Assembly: GCA_024364735.1 (NCBI GenBank)
Contig: JAGFNQ010008779.1
Span: 34,717-98,716, forward strand
From: Boesenbergia rotunda
Lineage: Eukaryota > Streptophyta > Magnoliopsida > Zingiberales > Zingiberaceae
DNA length: 64,000 nucleotides
Direction of reading: 5' to 3'
Positions 10,976-21,579 of the stretch are shown here, piece by piece (position 1 is the first letter of the stretch; every line of letters begins with the position of its first letter). Under the pieces are notes generated by a model that searched no databases, had not been told where the DNA came from, and saw nothing but the letters and a program-made list of their open reading frames with translations. Position numbers and translations under genes: made by a program.

Positions 10976-11937
10976 GCAGGGTTTGTTTATAAAACTATTT
11001 TAGAACATAAGCAATGGGTGACATCTACAATGCATCATTGCTATCCAAGTGACGAAAATGTCGAGATCCGTCCTAACACGTTTGAGATCATTTCTTGTAA
11101 AGTTCAGCCCTTTTGTCCTTGATATATAGATTGATTTATAAGGCATAAACTATGTCTTCCTCTTATAAATCTATGTGTTTCTTGATCTCTAAGTAGATTT
11201 GCTTAACCAAATAAGCTTAATAATTTCATATTGACTTATTTTAGCATAGTCATGCATTTCAGTAGTATTACTTAATCAAGAGGCCTACAGATATCTCTTT
11301 CGTGATATGGTAGGAATAAATCTTATCTACATCCCTATGCATAGCTCATTGCATACTTAGTTAATGACTTTATAGTCCATCTTGTTATAGATGATGCTTG
11401 TTAATATCAAAGCACATAACTACTTATGTAGAAAACCAAAATGGCTTTAGGTCTAAGGACTATTTATACTAATAATCACTTATGAGAATGTTTACTACAC
11501 TCATATAACAATCCATGAAACTTCTCATGACGCGTCAATTCAATACATATTTTCTAATATTTACTCATGTGTTATCTTGATATCTTATATCCATGACTTG
11601 TGAGATCAAGTCATCAATTGACCTACATGCTAGTCTCAACGCATTAATATTGCCCTTGTTTATTAATATTTGACTAGAAATATTTAAGAGTAGTGTTTTA
11701 TATATCGATTGACAGTCTCCTACAATCAATTCAGCCAATTGATATATTGTAGATTGAAACCACTATTTTAAGGTATTATTATATTTATTCAGCTAGCACA
11801 AATATAAAGCAAATATAACAATTAAAATATTATCATTTATTTATAAATATGATACAATATATCATAAGTCAATCAATTCATGATTAACTCTAATTAGGGC
11901 TGACATTAACACTTTTAACTCATACAAGTCCTAACAC

Positions 11938-12310
11938 AATATCACCCACTTACTCCAATAAGAGTTCGACTCTACTGCAATCTTATTTTATTAGATGAAC
12001 CAAGGAATTCTTTTTAATGTTATGAGATTTTAGGAATATTTCATGAATCTTTCCAATTCTGATAAAAGTTATTCACCCATGCAAACTACATGGGACCCAA
12101 AATTCAATTTTCAATAATACAAATAATGATGATGAACAATTTTGAAAATTTCTTAAACCGATTTTGATATTCCAATTAATATCCATGTGTTTGAAAGATT
12201 TGTTGACTAACATGAGTCTATATGTTTGTCAATGTAACTCCGTAATTTATCTGCTTTCACATAATCTCTGTACAACTATATCCAATTTTTACTATAGCAT
12301 ATTTTTTATA
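11938..12310 (-). mobile_element. Internal 3' end of the family A element
   Basis: The minus strand reads AAGTGGGTGATATTG up to the LTR start at 11937, a variant of the AAGTGGGAGATTG polypurine tract seen at 48.6 kb. The remainder is A/T-rich and non-coding. Confidence 0.5.
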
Positions 12311-12319
12311 TTTTTATTG

Positions 12320-12920
12320 TAGCAATGATGGACATTATGTATGTGTTGCAGCAGCTACGATTCCATAGCTATTATAATATGGTTATGATTTGTTAAGTCT
12401 GTACTGTAGCAATCACAAAATGATAGTTGCTATAACGTGATCATGATTTTGTTCAGTTATGTTGTAGGAACTATAGTTGCTACAACAAACACGTAACATT
12501 GTAGTAGCTACGAACTCATAGCTGCTACAACATGATTGAACAACAAATCATGACCATAGTGTAGCAGCTACGAGTCCGTAGCTGCTATAATATTAAGTTT
12601 ATATTGTACAAACTACGAAATCGTAGTTGCTACAATGTGGTCAAGATTTGTTCAATCACATTGTAGCATGTACGAGTTAGTAGTTGCTATAACATCATGT
12701 CAGTATTGTAGCAGTTGCAGAATCGTAATTGCTACAACATGATTGATTAAAACTACTACTATTATAACAACTATCATTTCGTAGTTGTTACAACATAGAC
12801 TTAATATAATTATCATAGTCACGTTATAGCAGCTACGATTACATAACTGTAATAATTATAACATCTATAGAATCATAGTTACTATAATGCAGACTTAATG
12901 ACCATCAATGCTATAGTAAA
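12320..12920. repeat. Array of degenerate dyads related to GTAGCAGCTACGA / TCGTAGCTGCTAC
   Basis: About ten units of the pattern TTGTAGCAGCTACGA, a few bases, then its approximate complement are spread over 600 bp, separated by A/T-rich linkers that often contain CATGATT. Each unit could fold as a hairpin. No reading frame survives across it. Confidence 0.75.
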
Positions 12921-13077
12921 ATAATTTTAAAAAATTCTACTGCTATGAAAATCAAGCACAATCGTGCAGCAGGAGTCGCACAACATATAAACTATATATA
13001 TAACATAAAGTTACTCTGCTTATCATTCATGCACACAATCCATGTGCACCTGTGCAATATATATATATAAGAATTTT

Positions 13078-13136
13078 GATCTCCTGCGGATCGATTCCTG
13101 TGGACCGCATGCGTGGCACGGCACTGTGCCGCTCCC
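13078..13136. other. Possible second Mutator-like terminus
   Basis: GATCTCCTGCGGATCGATTC here resembles the MULE end GATCACCTGCGGGATCAATA at 13637, and both sit beside (AT)n tracts. Too short to be sure. Confidence 0.25.
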
Positions 13137-13140
13137 GGGT

Positions 13141-13400
13141 GACGTCGTCCAGGGCGTCACCCCCGACTGCAGCTCCGGCGACGACCAGCCGGCTCAGCCG
13201 CTCCACCGACTGCAACTCCGGCGACGTCGTCCAGGGCGTCGCCCTAACTGCAGCTCCGACGGCGACCAGCCAGCTCAACCGCTCCACCTACTGCAACTCT
13301 GGCGATGTCGTCCAGAGCGTCGCTCCGACTGCAGCTCCGGCGACGACCAACCGGCTCAGCCGCTCCCCCGACTGCAGCTCCGGCGACGTCGTCTAGCCCG
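13141..13400. repeat. 81-bp G/C-rich tandem repeat, about three units
   Basis: GACGTCGTCC-type starts at 13141, 13223, 13304 and 13385 give a period of 81-82 bp, a multiple of three at 81. It therefore stays open on both strands, which explains the overlapping frames. The strong base shift against its surroundings suggests a captured G/C-rich segment. Confidence 0.8.
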
Positions 13401-13424
13401 ACTACAGCTCACCTGACTCCGCTG

Positions 13425-13505
13425 TGATCGGTCAGGCACTTGCCGGATCGGTCAAGGTGACCAATCAGGCAAGTGCCTGATCGATCACCTTGTCGATCAG
13501 GCACG
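13425..13505. repeat. Dyad cluster GGCACTTGCC / GGCAAGTGCC with GATCGGTCA motifs
   Basis: Complementary arms GGCACTTGCC and GGCAAGTGCC flank GATCGGTCAAGGTGACC. The motif GATCGGTCA is also the core of the hairpin array in the solo LTR at 44015-46282. Confidence 0.55.
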
Positions 13506-13636
13506 TCGGTTTGCCATGTTTCAGCGGAGCAGAGCGGCGCGGCAAGCCACGTACGCAGGTCCGCAGCGTCGCGTTTGGAGAGGTCGGCAGGAGATTAAAT
13601 TTGTATATATATATATATACACACACACAGAGAGAT

Positions 13637-14718
13637 GATCACCTGCGGGATCAATAAACGCGACTGTGCGCGTCTCCACGCAGGGTCGCGTTATTTTGGT
13701 TTTTTTTCGAACTTCATTTAGTGTTAATAATTAAAAAAAAATCCCAACTTTTCCCTCATCTCCCTCGCGGCTCGCGTGCAGGGCTAGGGCGAAAACGTTT
13801 CGGTGCCGATCTTCCTCCTCTCTCGCCGAAGTCCGAATCCACGCAAAGCCCTCGTCTCTCCCCAGAGGCTGAAGACACGCAGATCCCTCCTCTCTCGCCG
13901 CTCTCCCTCCTCTCTCATCGAAAGCCACGCCTTTAGAGGTGCTCTTCCTCCCTCTCCGAACCCATGCTCTCTCCGAAGCTAAGCTACGCCTTCGAGGAGC
14001 TTCGTCGCGTCGGAGGCCACTGATACGCCTTCGAGGAGCTTCGCCGCACCGAGGCCACTGCTACGCCTTCGAGGAGATTCACCGCGTTGGAGGCCACAAC
14101 CACGCATAGCCCTATTCTAAAGGTTTCGCTCATTTTCCATCCTCTAAAGGCGTAGCCCTTTATATTGTTAATTTGTTTTCGCAGATTGGGTCATGCATTT
14201 ACATTCAGGCTATCATGTAATCCTTGAATCCATGGATCTCAATTTCTTTTCTGTTTGGATCATGCATTTACATTTTGTCTGTGTTATCTTTTCTGTTTAT
14301 GTTTGTATTCACAAAATTTTGGATTGCTAGCATGGCAGCGTGACAATCCACTCCCATGCTTTATACTTATGAATCTTGTTTTTCATATTAAAATGTGAGG
14401 ATGTCCAGAATATTTTGTTGATGAACTCTAGCAATGTAGTCTGATAGTTTGAATGAATTATATGTAGCTATTTGATTCATCTCTAACACAAATCATATAT
14501 GTTAGTGATGTTATGCTTTTGTCACTGCTAATGTTGGAATTCGTAATATTCTCCACAGTCATATTGCTTTCATGTTCATATTGTAGTTTTCTGATACAAA
14601 TAAGCAACTTGAATGGTTACTTTGCTTTTGGTTCTCTTTGTTCCATGTCAAACCTGAACATTCAGATGGAAGTCCAACTTCCGTGCCTAGTTAGGTTTTT
14701 AACTAGAAAAATACTGCA
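13637..14718 (+). repeat. Left terminal inverted repeat of the MULE
   Basis: Inverted partner of 21580-22592. It includes the G/A-poor stretch around TTTTCCCTCATCTCCCTCGC, repeated GCCTTCGAGGAGCTTCG units (14000-14080, expanded relative to the right TIR), and ends at AACTAGAAAAATACTGCA. Confidence 0.85.
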
Positions 14719-15751
14719 TCATAAGCTAGACTAGACTTATTAATTTCTTTCTTGTTAATTTGTTTGCTTATTGGATGAGTTATAGATCCTTGTTTATAAC
14801 TGTGGTTGTTGTCAAACATAAGAGTTTCCTTTATAGTGTTTGCTGAGTGTTTTTACAGTGTATGCTATGTTATTACAGTGGTTGTTGAGTGTTTTTACAA
14901 TGTTTTTATTGTATTTTTATGTTGTGGTTATTTTTTGAAATGGACATTTGATTTAAAAAGTTATTTCTTGCAATATCATCATAATATGCAGAGTTTCCTA
15001 CCAATGGATAAAATTTGCAATGATGATCAGCTATATATTCCTCAAGTTGCAGATGATAGAAAGCCAAAATATGGGATGAAATTCTCATCAATAGATGAGG
15101 CATTTTCATTCTATAACCAGTATGCACTTGAATTTGGACTTAGTGCAAGGATACATAGTAGCAAGAAAAATAAGATGTCAAATGAAGTTGTGTTGAAAAC
15201 ATTTGTATGCTTTAAAGAAGGACATACAGATGACCACCGAAATAAACAAGCAAAAGGTGATCACGGATAAAGAAAAGAGCACGTGGCGAAGTTAGAACTG
15301 GCTGTAAATCAAAGATTTCATTTGTCAAGAAACAAACTGGACCCAATTGGGTTGTTTCTAACTTCATGGAAGGTCACAATCATCCACTCTCGACTCCTTC
15401 AAAGGTACATTTGTTACGATCACATCGTAAAATAACAGCAGCCAAAAAAGCATTGACTGAATAGTTTTCAAACACCAATGTGCCAACTTGCCAACAAATG
15501 TGATTATTAGAGATAGAGTATGGAGGGCCCGAGCAGATTGGTTGTTTAGAAAGAGATATCAGAAACTTTGAGAGAGATCTAAGGGATGAACAAAAGGGTA
15601 TTGATGCATAAACACTAATTGACCTATTTGCATTCGAAAAAGAGAAAAATCCAGCTTTTTATTTGAATATGAAACTGATTCAGATAGCAAATTTAGTAGG
15701 TGTTTTTGGGCAGATCATATATCAAGCACCGCACACAGTGTATTTGGTGAT

Positions 15752-16846
15752 GTGGTTGTATTTGATACAACATATAACACCAATAAATATGAATTGATTT
15801 TTGTACCATTTGTAGGAGTTAATCATCATCATCAAACAATTATTTTTGGTTGTGGCTTCATAAGCGATGAGAAATTTGAGTCTTTTGTTTGGTTGCTTAC
15901 CAAGTTTTTAGAAGTCATGCCTAAAGGTGCACCAAATGTAATCATCACATATCAGGATCCTACTATGATAAAAGCTATTGCCCAAGTTTTCCTTCATACA
16001 GTGCATCGATATTGGTTGTGGCACATATTGAATAAATTTCTAGATAAATTGAATCCTTTGACTTTTCGTAACCACTATCAAAGCATTAAGAATGTCATTA
16101 GAAATTCTACAACACCTGATGAATTTGAGAATTCATGGGAGCAGGTTATTAAATGTGCTAATTTAGAGGAAAATAATTGGTTGTCTTTGATGTATGAATT
16201 GCGTCATAAGTGGGTGCCAGCATATTCTAGACATATTTTTTGTGTTGAAATGCCAAGTAGTCAGAGATCTGAAGGCTCACATGCATTTTTCAAAAAATAT
16301 GTTTCAAATAAGAATTCTTTGATGGATTTTCTCACCCATTTCAATAGGGCATTGAGACACCAAAGGCACAATGAGTTAGTTGCAGATTATATTGATATGA
16401 ATGAGCATCCCAGGACTAAGACAAACTGGCCAATGGAATCTCAAATGGTGAAGTTGTATACAAAAAAGAAATGGGTGGAGTTTCAAAGTGAAATGAGTGA
16501 GAGTTATGGTTATTATGTGCAACAAGCTTCTATGACAGTTGACTCAGTTGTAGCATCTATGGGAGCTGACTTAGTGGTTTATCATGTAATGAATTTTCAA
16601 AGTTGTTCTTCCTCCAAACCAAAGGTTCTAATGCATGACAAACAGAGGGATCACATATCTTGTAGTTGTAGAAAATTTGAGTTTGATGACATTCCATGCA
16701 GACATATGTTAGCTTTTTTCGTATCAATCAAATGTTTCATTTGCCAGATAAGCATATACTCAAACGATGGACACGAGATGCAAAGGATGGAGCAATATAT
16801 AGTTTGGGGGAGCAAAATTTCATTGATGATCCAGAAAGGGTTTTGA
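15752..16846 (+). pseudogene. Longest open part of the MULE transposase (DDE and SWIM domains)
   Basis: 364 codons with no internal stop, covering the catalytic core and the SWIM zinc finger. The last 40 codons after LAFF are out of frame; the true continuation (FRINQMFHLPDKHILKRWT) is in the frame used by 16696-16956. No start of its own is likely. Confidence 0.85.
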
Positions 16847-16926
16847 TGTCAAGGCATTCTAGGTTATCCTATAAAGCTTCACTATTAATTGATGATGCAT
16901 CTTTGACTGATGAGGGGACAAATTTC

Positions 16927-17839
16927 TGTAAGTACCCCTGGTTGATTTTGATATGATCAACCGATTTAAGTTAGGTCCTGGTGTGTTTAATCCCTCTGCT
17001 AAGTGTGCAGGAGCTTAGGTATGGAGGAAGTCGAGCGTAAGACGTAGCAGGCGAGAAGGATTGTGCAGGGCAGTGAGCCGACAGGCTCAGTACAATCCGA
17101 GGGACGCAGAAGCTGCGGAAGAGTACGCCGGTGGAGAGAGAAGGACGCATGTGACGTCCGAGGGACGAGAAGCTGGGAGGAAGGACGCTTGAGGAGCGAA
17201 AGGCCAAAGTCAGGTTCGGGTGAGCCTAACTCCGGTTGGCCGAAAATCACCCAGAAGACGAAGAACCAAAAGACTGGTCAGTTTGACCATGTCAAACCAG
17301 GCGCTCAAAAAAAAAAGAATTTATTTACTGTTAAGAAGACTCGAACCTGAGACCTCACTCAACATATATTAGCATGGTACCACTTAGGATAACAGGTGAT
17401 GTTGATTTATAATTGCCGATGTTACTACTTGAAGATTAAACAACGAAGTCAAGGATAAAATCTTATCCTTTAATTAGATCTAATGGATGTAGTTTAATCC
17501 TATCCAAGATCAACCGTTCGATTACATCCATGGATCAACGACCAAGAGAAAATTCCTCAACAATCAACAATCTAGATTTATTCTCTTAGGCTATAAATAG
17601 GTTTGAGTTTTAGTCTTTTCATTCATTCAATTAATTCATTCTTGTAAACTCTCTAAAAGTCTAGCGTGCTATTTTTGTAAGGCTTCTCCACCACAAGGAG
17701 ATTTTTATTGAGCGTCCACTGCCTTGGAAGCAACGTTCTCAGTTGCGACCAAGTTTCTTTTTTAAATACGAGTGCCTCCACTTTCATATTTTTTTTACCG
17801 TCTATTCACCCCCTCTAGCTGGTCCAACCCGATCCAACA
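16927..17839 (+). mobile_element. 5' LTR of element 2 (913 bp)
   Basis: TGTAAGTACCCC…GATCCAACA, followed by the PBS. Open frames at 16971-17350 fall within the LTR, recur in all copies of the family on either strand, and are not convincing genes. Confidence 0.92.
17340..17391 (-). other. tRNA/SINE-like module in 5' LTR of element 2
   Basis: The minus strand has an A-box-like TATCCTAAGTGG (17391-17380) and the B box GGTTCGAG (17347-17340) in context GAGGTCTCAGGTTCGAGTC, a good match to tRNA internal promoters. It is antisense to the LTR. Confidence 0.6.
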
Positions 17840-17841
17840 AG

Positions 17842-17853
17842 TAATATCAGAGC
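17842..17853 (+). other. Primer-binding site of element 2
   Basis: TAATATCAGAGC two bases after the LTR. Two mismatches from TGGTATCAGAGC suggest decay or a weak primer. Confidence 0.75.
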
Positions 17854-17900
17854 CAAGGTCGCCGCAGAAGGACTAATCGCCGACTGCAACAATTTCAAGA

Positions 17901-18515
17901 AAATGGTTGGAGCTGTAATTTACTCGCCGAAATTTGAGGGGGAGTTCGCGATGTGGAAGCACCGAATGCAGGTAATTTTTTAAAACTGATATTGAACTGC
18001 TACTAATTATGAAAAATGGTTTTTCAATTCCTAAAGACAACAACGACATAGATAAAGAAATAGAGTCATGGACCAAGAAGGAGAAATCAGACTTTGAAGC
18101 AAACGACAAAGCTGAATTTCATCTACTAGTCGTTCTTCCCGCGCAAGAAGTTAACCACATCAAGAATTACAACTCGGCAAAAGAGCTATGGGAGAAATTC
18201 CTAGAATTGAATGAAGAAGAGAATAAGAAATCAGAAATCGTCGCACTGAACACAAGGAAGATCCAACTCGACGAAGAGACCTTGTCAGAAGAGTCAAAAT
18301 GTCAAGAATATGCGGGACTTGCGCTGATGGCAAATCATCAAGAAGGGAGCACTGATGAAGTGAGAGAGACGTTAGAAGAAACCGATGACGAAGAAAGGAC
18401 CTCGCATTTCGAAAGCGACCCGGTAAGTGAGGTTTGTTTTCTTCCTCATGATCAGTTATATACTGGAGTTAAAGTTTTGCTCAAATCTAATTGTAGATTA
18501 GAAAAAGAAAATTAA
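17901..18515 (+). pseudogene. Gag remnant of element 2
   Basis: Starts MVGAVIYSPKFEGEFAMWKHRMQ-like near 17901, matching the N-terminus of copia gag (aligned around F-x-MWK-x-RM), then breaks at about 17975. From 18009 a 168-codon frame continues with WTKKEKSDFEANDKAEFHLL, typical of the gag UBN2-type domain, and ends in an acidic EYAGLALMANHQEG segment shared with element 1. No zinc knuckle is seen. A further 72-codon frame (18558-18776) may be its tail. Confidence 0.7.
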
Positions 18516-18779
18516 AAATTAATAAATGAATTAACACTTACATCCTCGTCTGAAATTTTGAAAAATGATAATTTGAAAAACTTAGTGCAAAAATTAGAAC
18601 TTGATATTGCATATTTATGCCAAAAGAAAAATAACTTTCCTGATAATTTAAATTGGTATTTTAAAAATCATAAGGGCCAATTTAAAATGGTGCCCAAAAG
18701 CTATATTCCGCCTAAGTTTTTAATTAATCTTATAGATAGGAATTTATTTTGGGTTCCTAAATTTGTATTAAACTGATAA

Positions 18780-19098
18780 TTTTTTTTGTTATTATATATG
18801 TGCGCATTTTATTTCTCTAACAAAAATTATGTCTTTATTTTTTTATGCGCAATTATGTTGTCTATCTACTAGAACTTCTTTCAAAATTTTTCGAATATTT
18901 TTTTCCCTCGAAATTTGAAATTAAGAGTTTAGGGGAAAGACTCATTATAATTTTTTTTCAAAATTTTTGAAGTATTTTTTCCAATTTTTTAAAATTTACT
19001 CTTCAAGAACTCTTATGTGTTGGTTTGCCATTTTTGGACTTGATGAACGAATTTAAAACTCAAAATTTTTGTCCAAACTCATATCGTCATTTTCATCT
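18780..19098 (+). mobile_element. A/T-rich non-coding interior of element 2
   Basis: Poly-T-rich sequence between the gag remnant and the MITE, similar in character to 780-1450 (reverse strand) of element 1. No coding signal seen. Confidence 0.6.
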
Positions 19099-19107
19099 TT
19101 AACAAAA

Positions 19108-19491
19108 GAGTAATGATTGGGACAGTGAATTTGGGACAGTGAATGAGACAGTGAATGACGTGCAATTAATGTGTACACGTCCGATCACCGATCGGACACC
19201 ACCGATGGCCTCTGATTATCGTCCTGAATCAAACTATATCTTCAGAGGACGGTGAACTCGTCAGGATCGTCTGCAATGGTGAACATATCGAAATCGACGG
19301 TCAATGATGCGAGATCGCAATTGCGGCGATCCCCGACGGGTTCACCGTGCCCCCCAGGGTATGGTTTGGTTCGGGGCGGCGGCCGAAGGCCGCCGGTAGT
19401 GTCCGATCGACGATCGGACGTGTACACAATAATTGTCACGTCATTCACTGTCTCATTCACTGTCCCAAATTCACTATCCCTATCATTACTC
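19108..19491. mobile_element. Mutator-type MITE, 384 bp, 9-bp TSD TTAACAAAA
   Basis: Inverted ends start GAGTAATGATTGGGACAGTG (left) and GAGTAATGATAGGGATAGTG (right, complement) and pair for about 90 bp, including three GACAGTGAAT motifs and GTGTACACGTCCGATC. TTAACAAAA flanks it at 19099-19107 and 19492-19500. The middle is more G/C-rich (…GGTTCACCGTGCCCCC…) and could be captured. It has no coding capacity and is mobilised in trans, as inferred from the 9-bp TSD. Confidence 0.88.
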
Positions 19492-19500
19492 TTAACAAAA

Positions 19501-19985
19501 ATATTCAGATTTTTTTTCGATTTTTTATGAATTATTTATTGAAATATATATATTTTTTAATTTTCAAAATTCGATAGAAAAATATTTTGACCAAATCCGA
19601 TTATTTTGGATCTCCTCATCAGCTGTGGATTTTATCAAAAAAATTTTGGATTTTATTTAAGTCATTTTTTTTACATTTTTTATTTAAGTCATTTTTACAA
19701 AAAAAATGGAATTACTTTGAAAAATATGCTATTTTAAATTTGAAAAATCCGTGACAACGCGATTTTTTTCACTTAGAATATTTTTTATCGCACTCAAAAA
19801 TTTTCTTCTTCCCTAATTATATTTTCTCATTTTTTGATGTGATCAAAGGGGGAGAAATATGGTTAAGTTAAGGGGTAGACTTTTAATTTAATCTAAATTT
19901 AAGTTTTTTTTAATTTACACTGTTTGCATTATTATGCATGTTTTTTATTTTGTTTACCCTAACTTAACTCGGATTGATACACATC
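19501..19985 (+). mobile_element. Non-coding 3' interior of element 2
   Basis: A/T-rich, no coding signal; includes TGATGTGATCAAAGGGGGAG, matching TTTGTGATGTGCATCA-type sequence near the tract of element 1. Confidence 0.55.
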
Positions 19986-19999
19986 AAAAAGGGAGAGAT
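19986..19999 (+). other. Polypurine tract of element 2
   Basis: AAAAAGGGAGAGAT directly before the 3' LTR start TGTAAGTACC. Confidence 0.8.
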
Positions 20000-20940
20000 T
20001 GTAAGTACCCCTGGTTAATTTTTATGTGATCAACCGATTTAAGTTAGGTCCTGGTGTATTTAATCCCTCTGCTAAGTGTGCAGGAGCTTAGGTACGGAGG
20101 AAGTCGAGCGTAAGACGTAGCGGACGAGAAGGATTGTGCGGGAAAATGAGCCGACAGACTCGATACAATCCGAGGGACGCAGAAGCTGCAGAAGAGTACG
20201 CTGGTAGAGCGAGAAGGACGCACGTGACGTTCGAGGGACGAGAGACCGGGAGGAAGGATGCTCGTGGGGCGAAAGATCAGAGTCGGGTTCGGGTGAGCCT
20301 AACTCCGGTTGGCCGAAAATCACCCAGAAGACGAAGAACCAAAAGCCTGGTCAGTTTGACCATGTCAAACCAAGCGCTCGAAAAAAGAAGAATTTATTTG
20401 TTGTTAAAAAAACTCAAACCTGAGACCTCACTCAACATATATTAACATGATTACCACTTGGGATAGCAGGTGATGTTGATATACAATTGCCGATGTTACT
20501 ACTTGAAGATTAAACAGCGAAGTATAGAGCAGAAGATAAAGTGTTCAAGGATAAAACCTTATCCTTTAATTAGATCCAATGGATGCAGTTTAATCCCATC
20601 CATGATCAATCGTTCAGATTACATCCATGGATCAACGGCCAAGAGAAAATTCCTCAACAATCAACAATCTAGATTTATTCTCTTAGGCTATAAATAGGCT
20701 TAGAGTTTCAGTCTTTTCATTCATTCAATTAATTCATTCTTGTAAACTCTCTAAAAGTCTAGCATGCTATTTTTGTAAGGCTTCTCCACCACAAGGAGAT
20801 TTTTATTGAGAGCTCACTGTCTTGGAAGCAACGTTCTCAGTTGCGACCAAGTTTCTTTTTTTTAAAGACGAGTGTCTCCACTTTCATATTTTTTTTACCG
20901 TCTATTCACCTCCCTCTAGCTGGTCCAACCCGATCCAACA
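20000..20940 (+). mobile_element. 3' LTR of element 2 (941 bp)
   Basis: Near-identical to 16927-17839, with small differences, and followed by TSD ATTTC. Its tRNA-like module (20410-20464, minus strand) keeps the A box (TATCCCAAGTGG), but the B box has C to T (GGTTTGAG). Confidence 0.92.
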
Positions 20941-21200
20941 ATTTCTTGGATGTACAATTGGATTGTATCTACAACAAAATTAAAGAGATGAATATTAGTA
21001 GAATATGCAACAATGGAGGTTAAAGGAAGAAATCTATGGATGGGTCCCCTAATATTATTGATCCTTCTTTAGTAAGAACAAAGGGATGCGGGAAAAGATT
21101 GAAATCATCAAAGGAAAGGTCAACCTCAAAGTCTCGTCTATGTCGTGGATGTGAGCATCAAAGTGTGTCACATGACAAGCGCAACTGTCCAATTTTATAG

Positions 21201-21579
21201 CAACGGTATGTGTTGGTTGATTCTCCATTTGTATGATAATTGTATTTGTGCATTAATTATTTTTATTAGATAAATAAATATGACAATGGGTTGGTTGTAT
21301 TTGTATGTCAATTGTCATATCAACTATCGATAATCAACATAATAGCGATGATGACACATATGAAGAAGAATTGGCATCTTTAGCGGGTACTATCAAAGTT
21401 TAATTTTATAAAATTAGTGCTTGATTGATTTAGATATTACAATTAATAATTGTCTTTATTATTGTAGGTTCTAACAATATGCCCTATATCGGATGAAACT
21501 TTTGTAATTTCAAGAACAAGAATTAGATTGACAGGTAGGTATATTCTTTGATTGCTATTATCCGTATGCCCTATATCGA
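21201..21579 (+). mobile_element. MULE 3' non-coding segment
   Basis: A/T-rich sequence after the transposase stop. It has a short direct repeat TATGCCCTATATCG (21479, 21564) just inside the right TIR. No gene seen. Confidence 0.5.

Larger units (their letters stand above)
8703..11937 (-). mobile_element. Family A LTR, expanded by an internal duplication and a nested solo LTR
   Basis: The minus-strand end …CTATAGATCCCTACA (8703) matches the end of the LTR at 3298-4500. The start TGTTAGGACTTG at 11937 follows a polypurine-type tract, and 11000-11900 aligns with 23880-24730. The block around CTCTCATGAAAAA…GTAACATTGGCA appears twice (about 8990-9475 and 9647-10080), an internal duplication. The rest of the excess length is the gypsy-type solo LTR at 10083-10975. 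No gene seen. Confidence 0.65.
16927..20940 (+). mobile_element. Complete gag-only copia-like element 2 (4014 bp), TSD ATTTC
   Basis: ATTTC at 16922-16926 is repeated at 20941-20945. LTRs of 913 and 941 bp, PBS, gag remnant, polypurine tract and a nested MITE are all present, but no pol. Same family as element 1 (1-3297). Removing it plus one TSD restores the host transposase reading frame, so it inserted after that frame was laid down. Confidence 0.93.
14986..21200 (+). pseudogene. FAR1/FHY3-type MULE transposase, decayed and split by a retroelement
   Basis: Pieces in order: a FAR1-type zinc domain (GMKFSSIDEAFSFYNQYA near 15075, frameshift near 15265, TGC…HNHPL to 15400); stops at 15460-15620; the MULE/DDE domain (15752 on: VFDTTYNTNKY, VPFVGVNHHHQ, LWHILNKF); a SWIM-type CSCRKFEFDDIPCRH near 16660-16700; then a frameshift near 16715. 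The second acidic motif reads ITYQDP where relatives have ITDQD, a likely catalytic loss. At codon 'NF' the reading is cut at 16926 by the LTR element and resumes in frame at 20946 (LDVQLDCIYNKIKEMN). The far C-terminus encodes CRGCEHQSVSHDKRNC. Related plant genes became light-signalling factors, but this copy sits inside its TIRs. Confidence 0.88.

Noticed and set aside
13027..13416. Possible gene with Ser/Pro/Arg-rich product on either strand
   Set aside because: Explained by the 81-bp tandem repeat; two plus-strand frames and one minus-strand frame are equally open.
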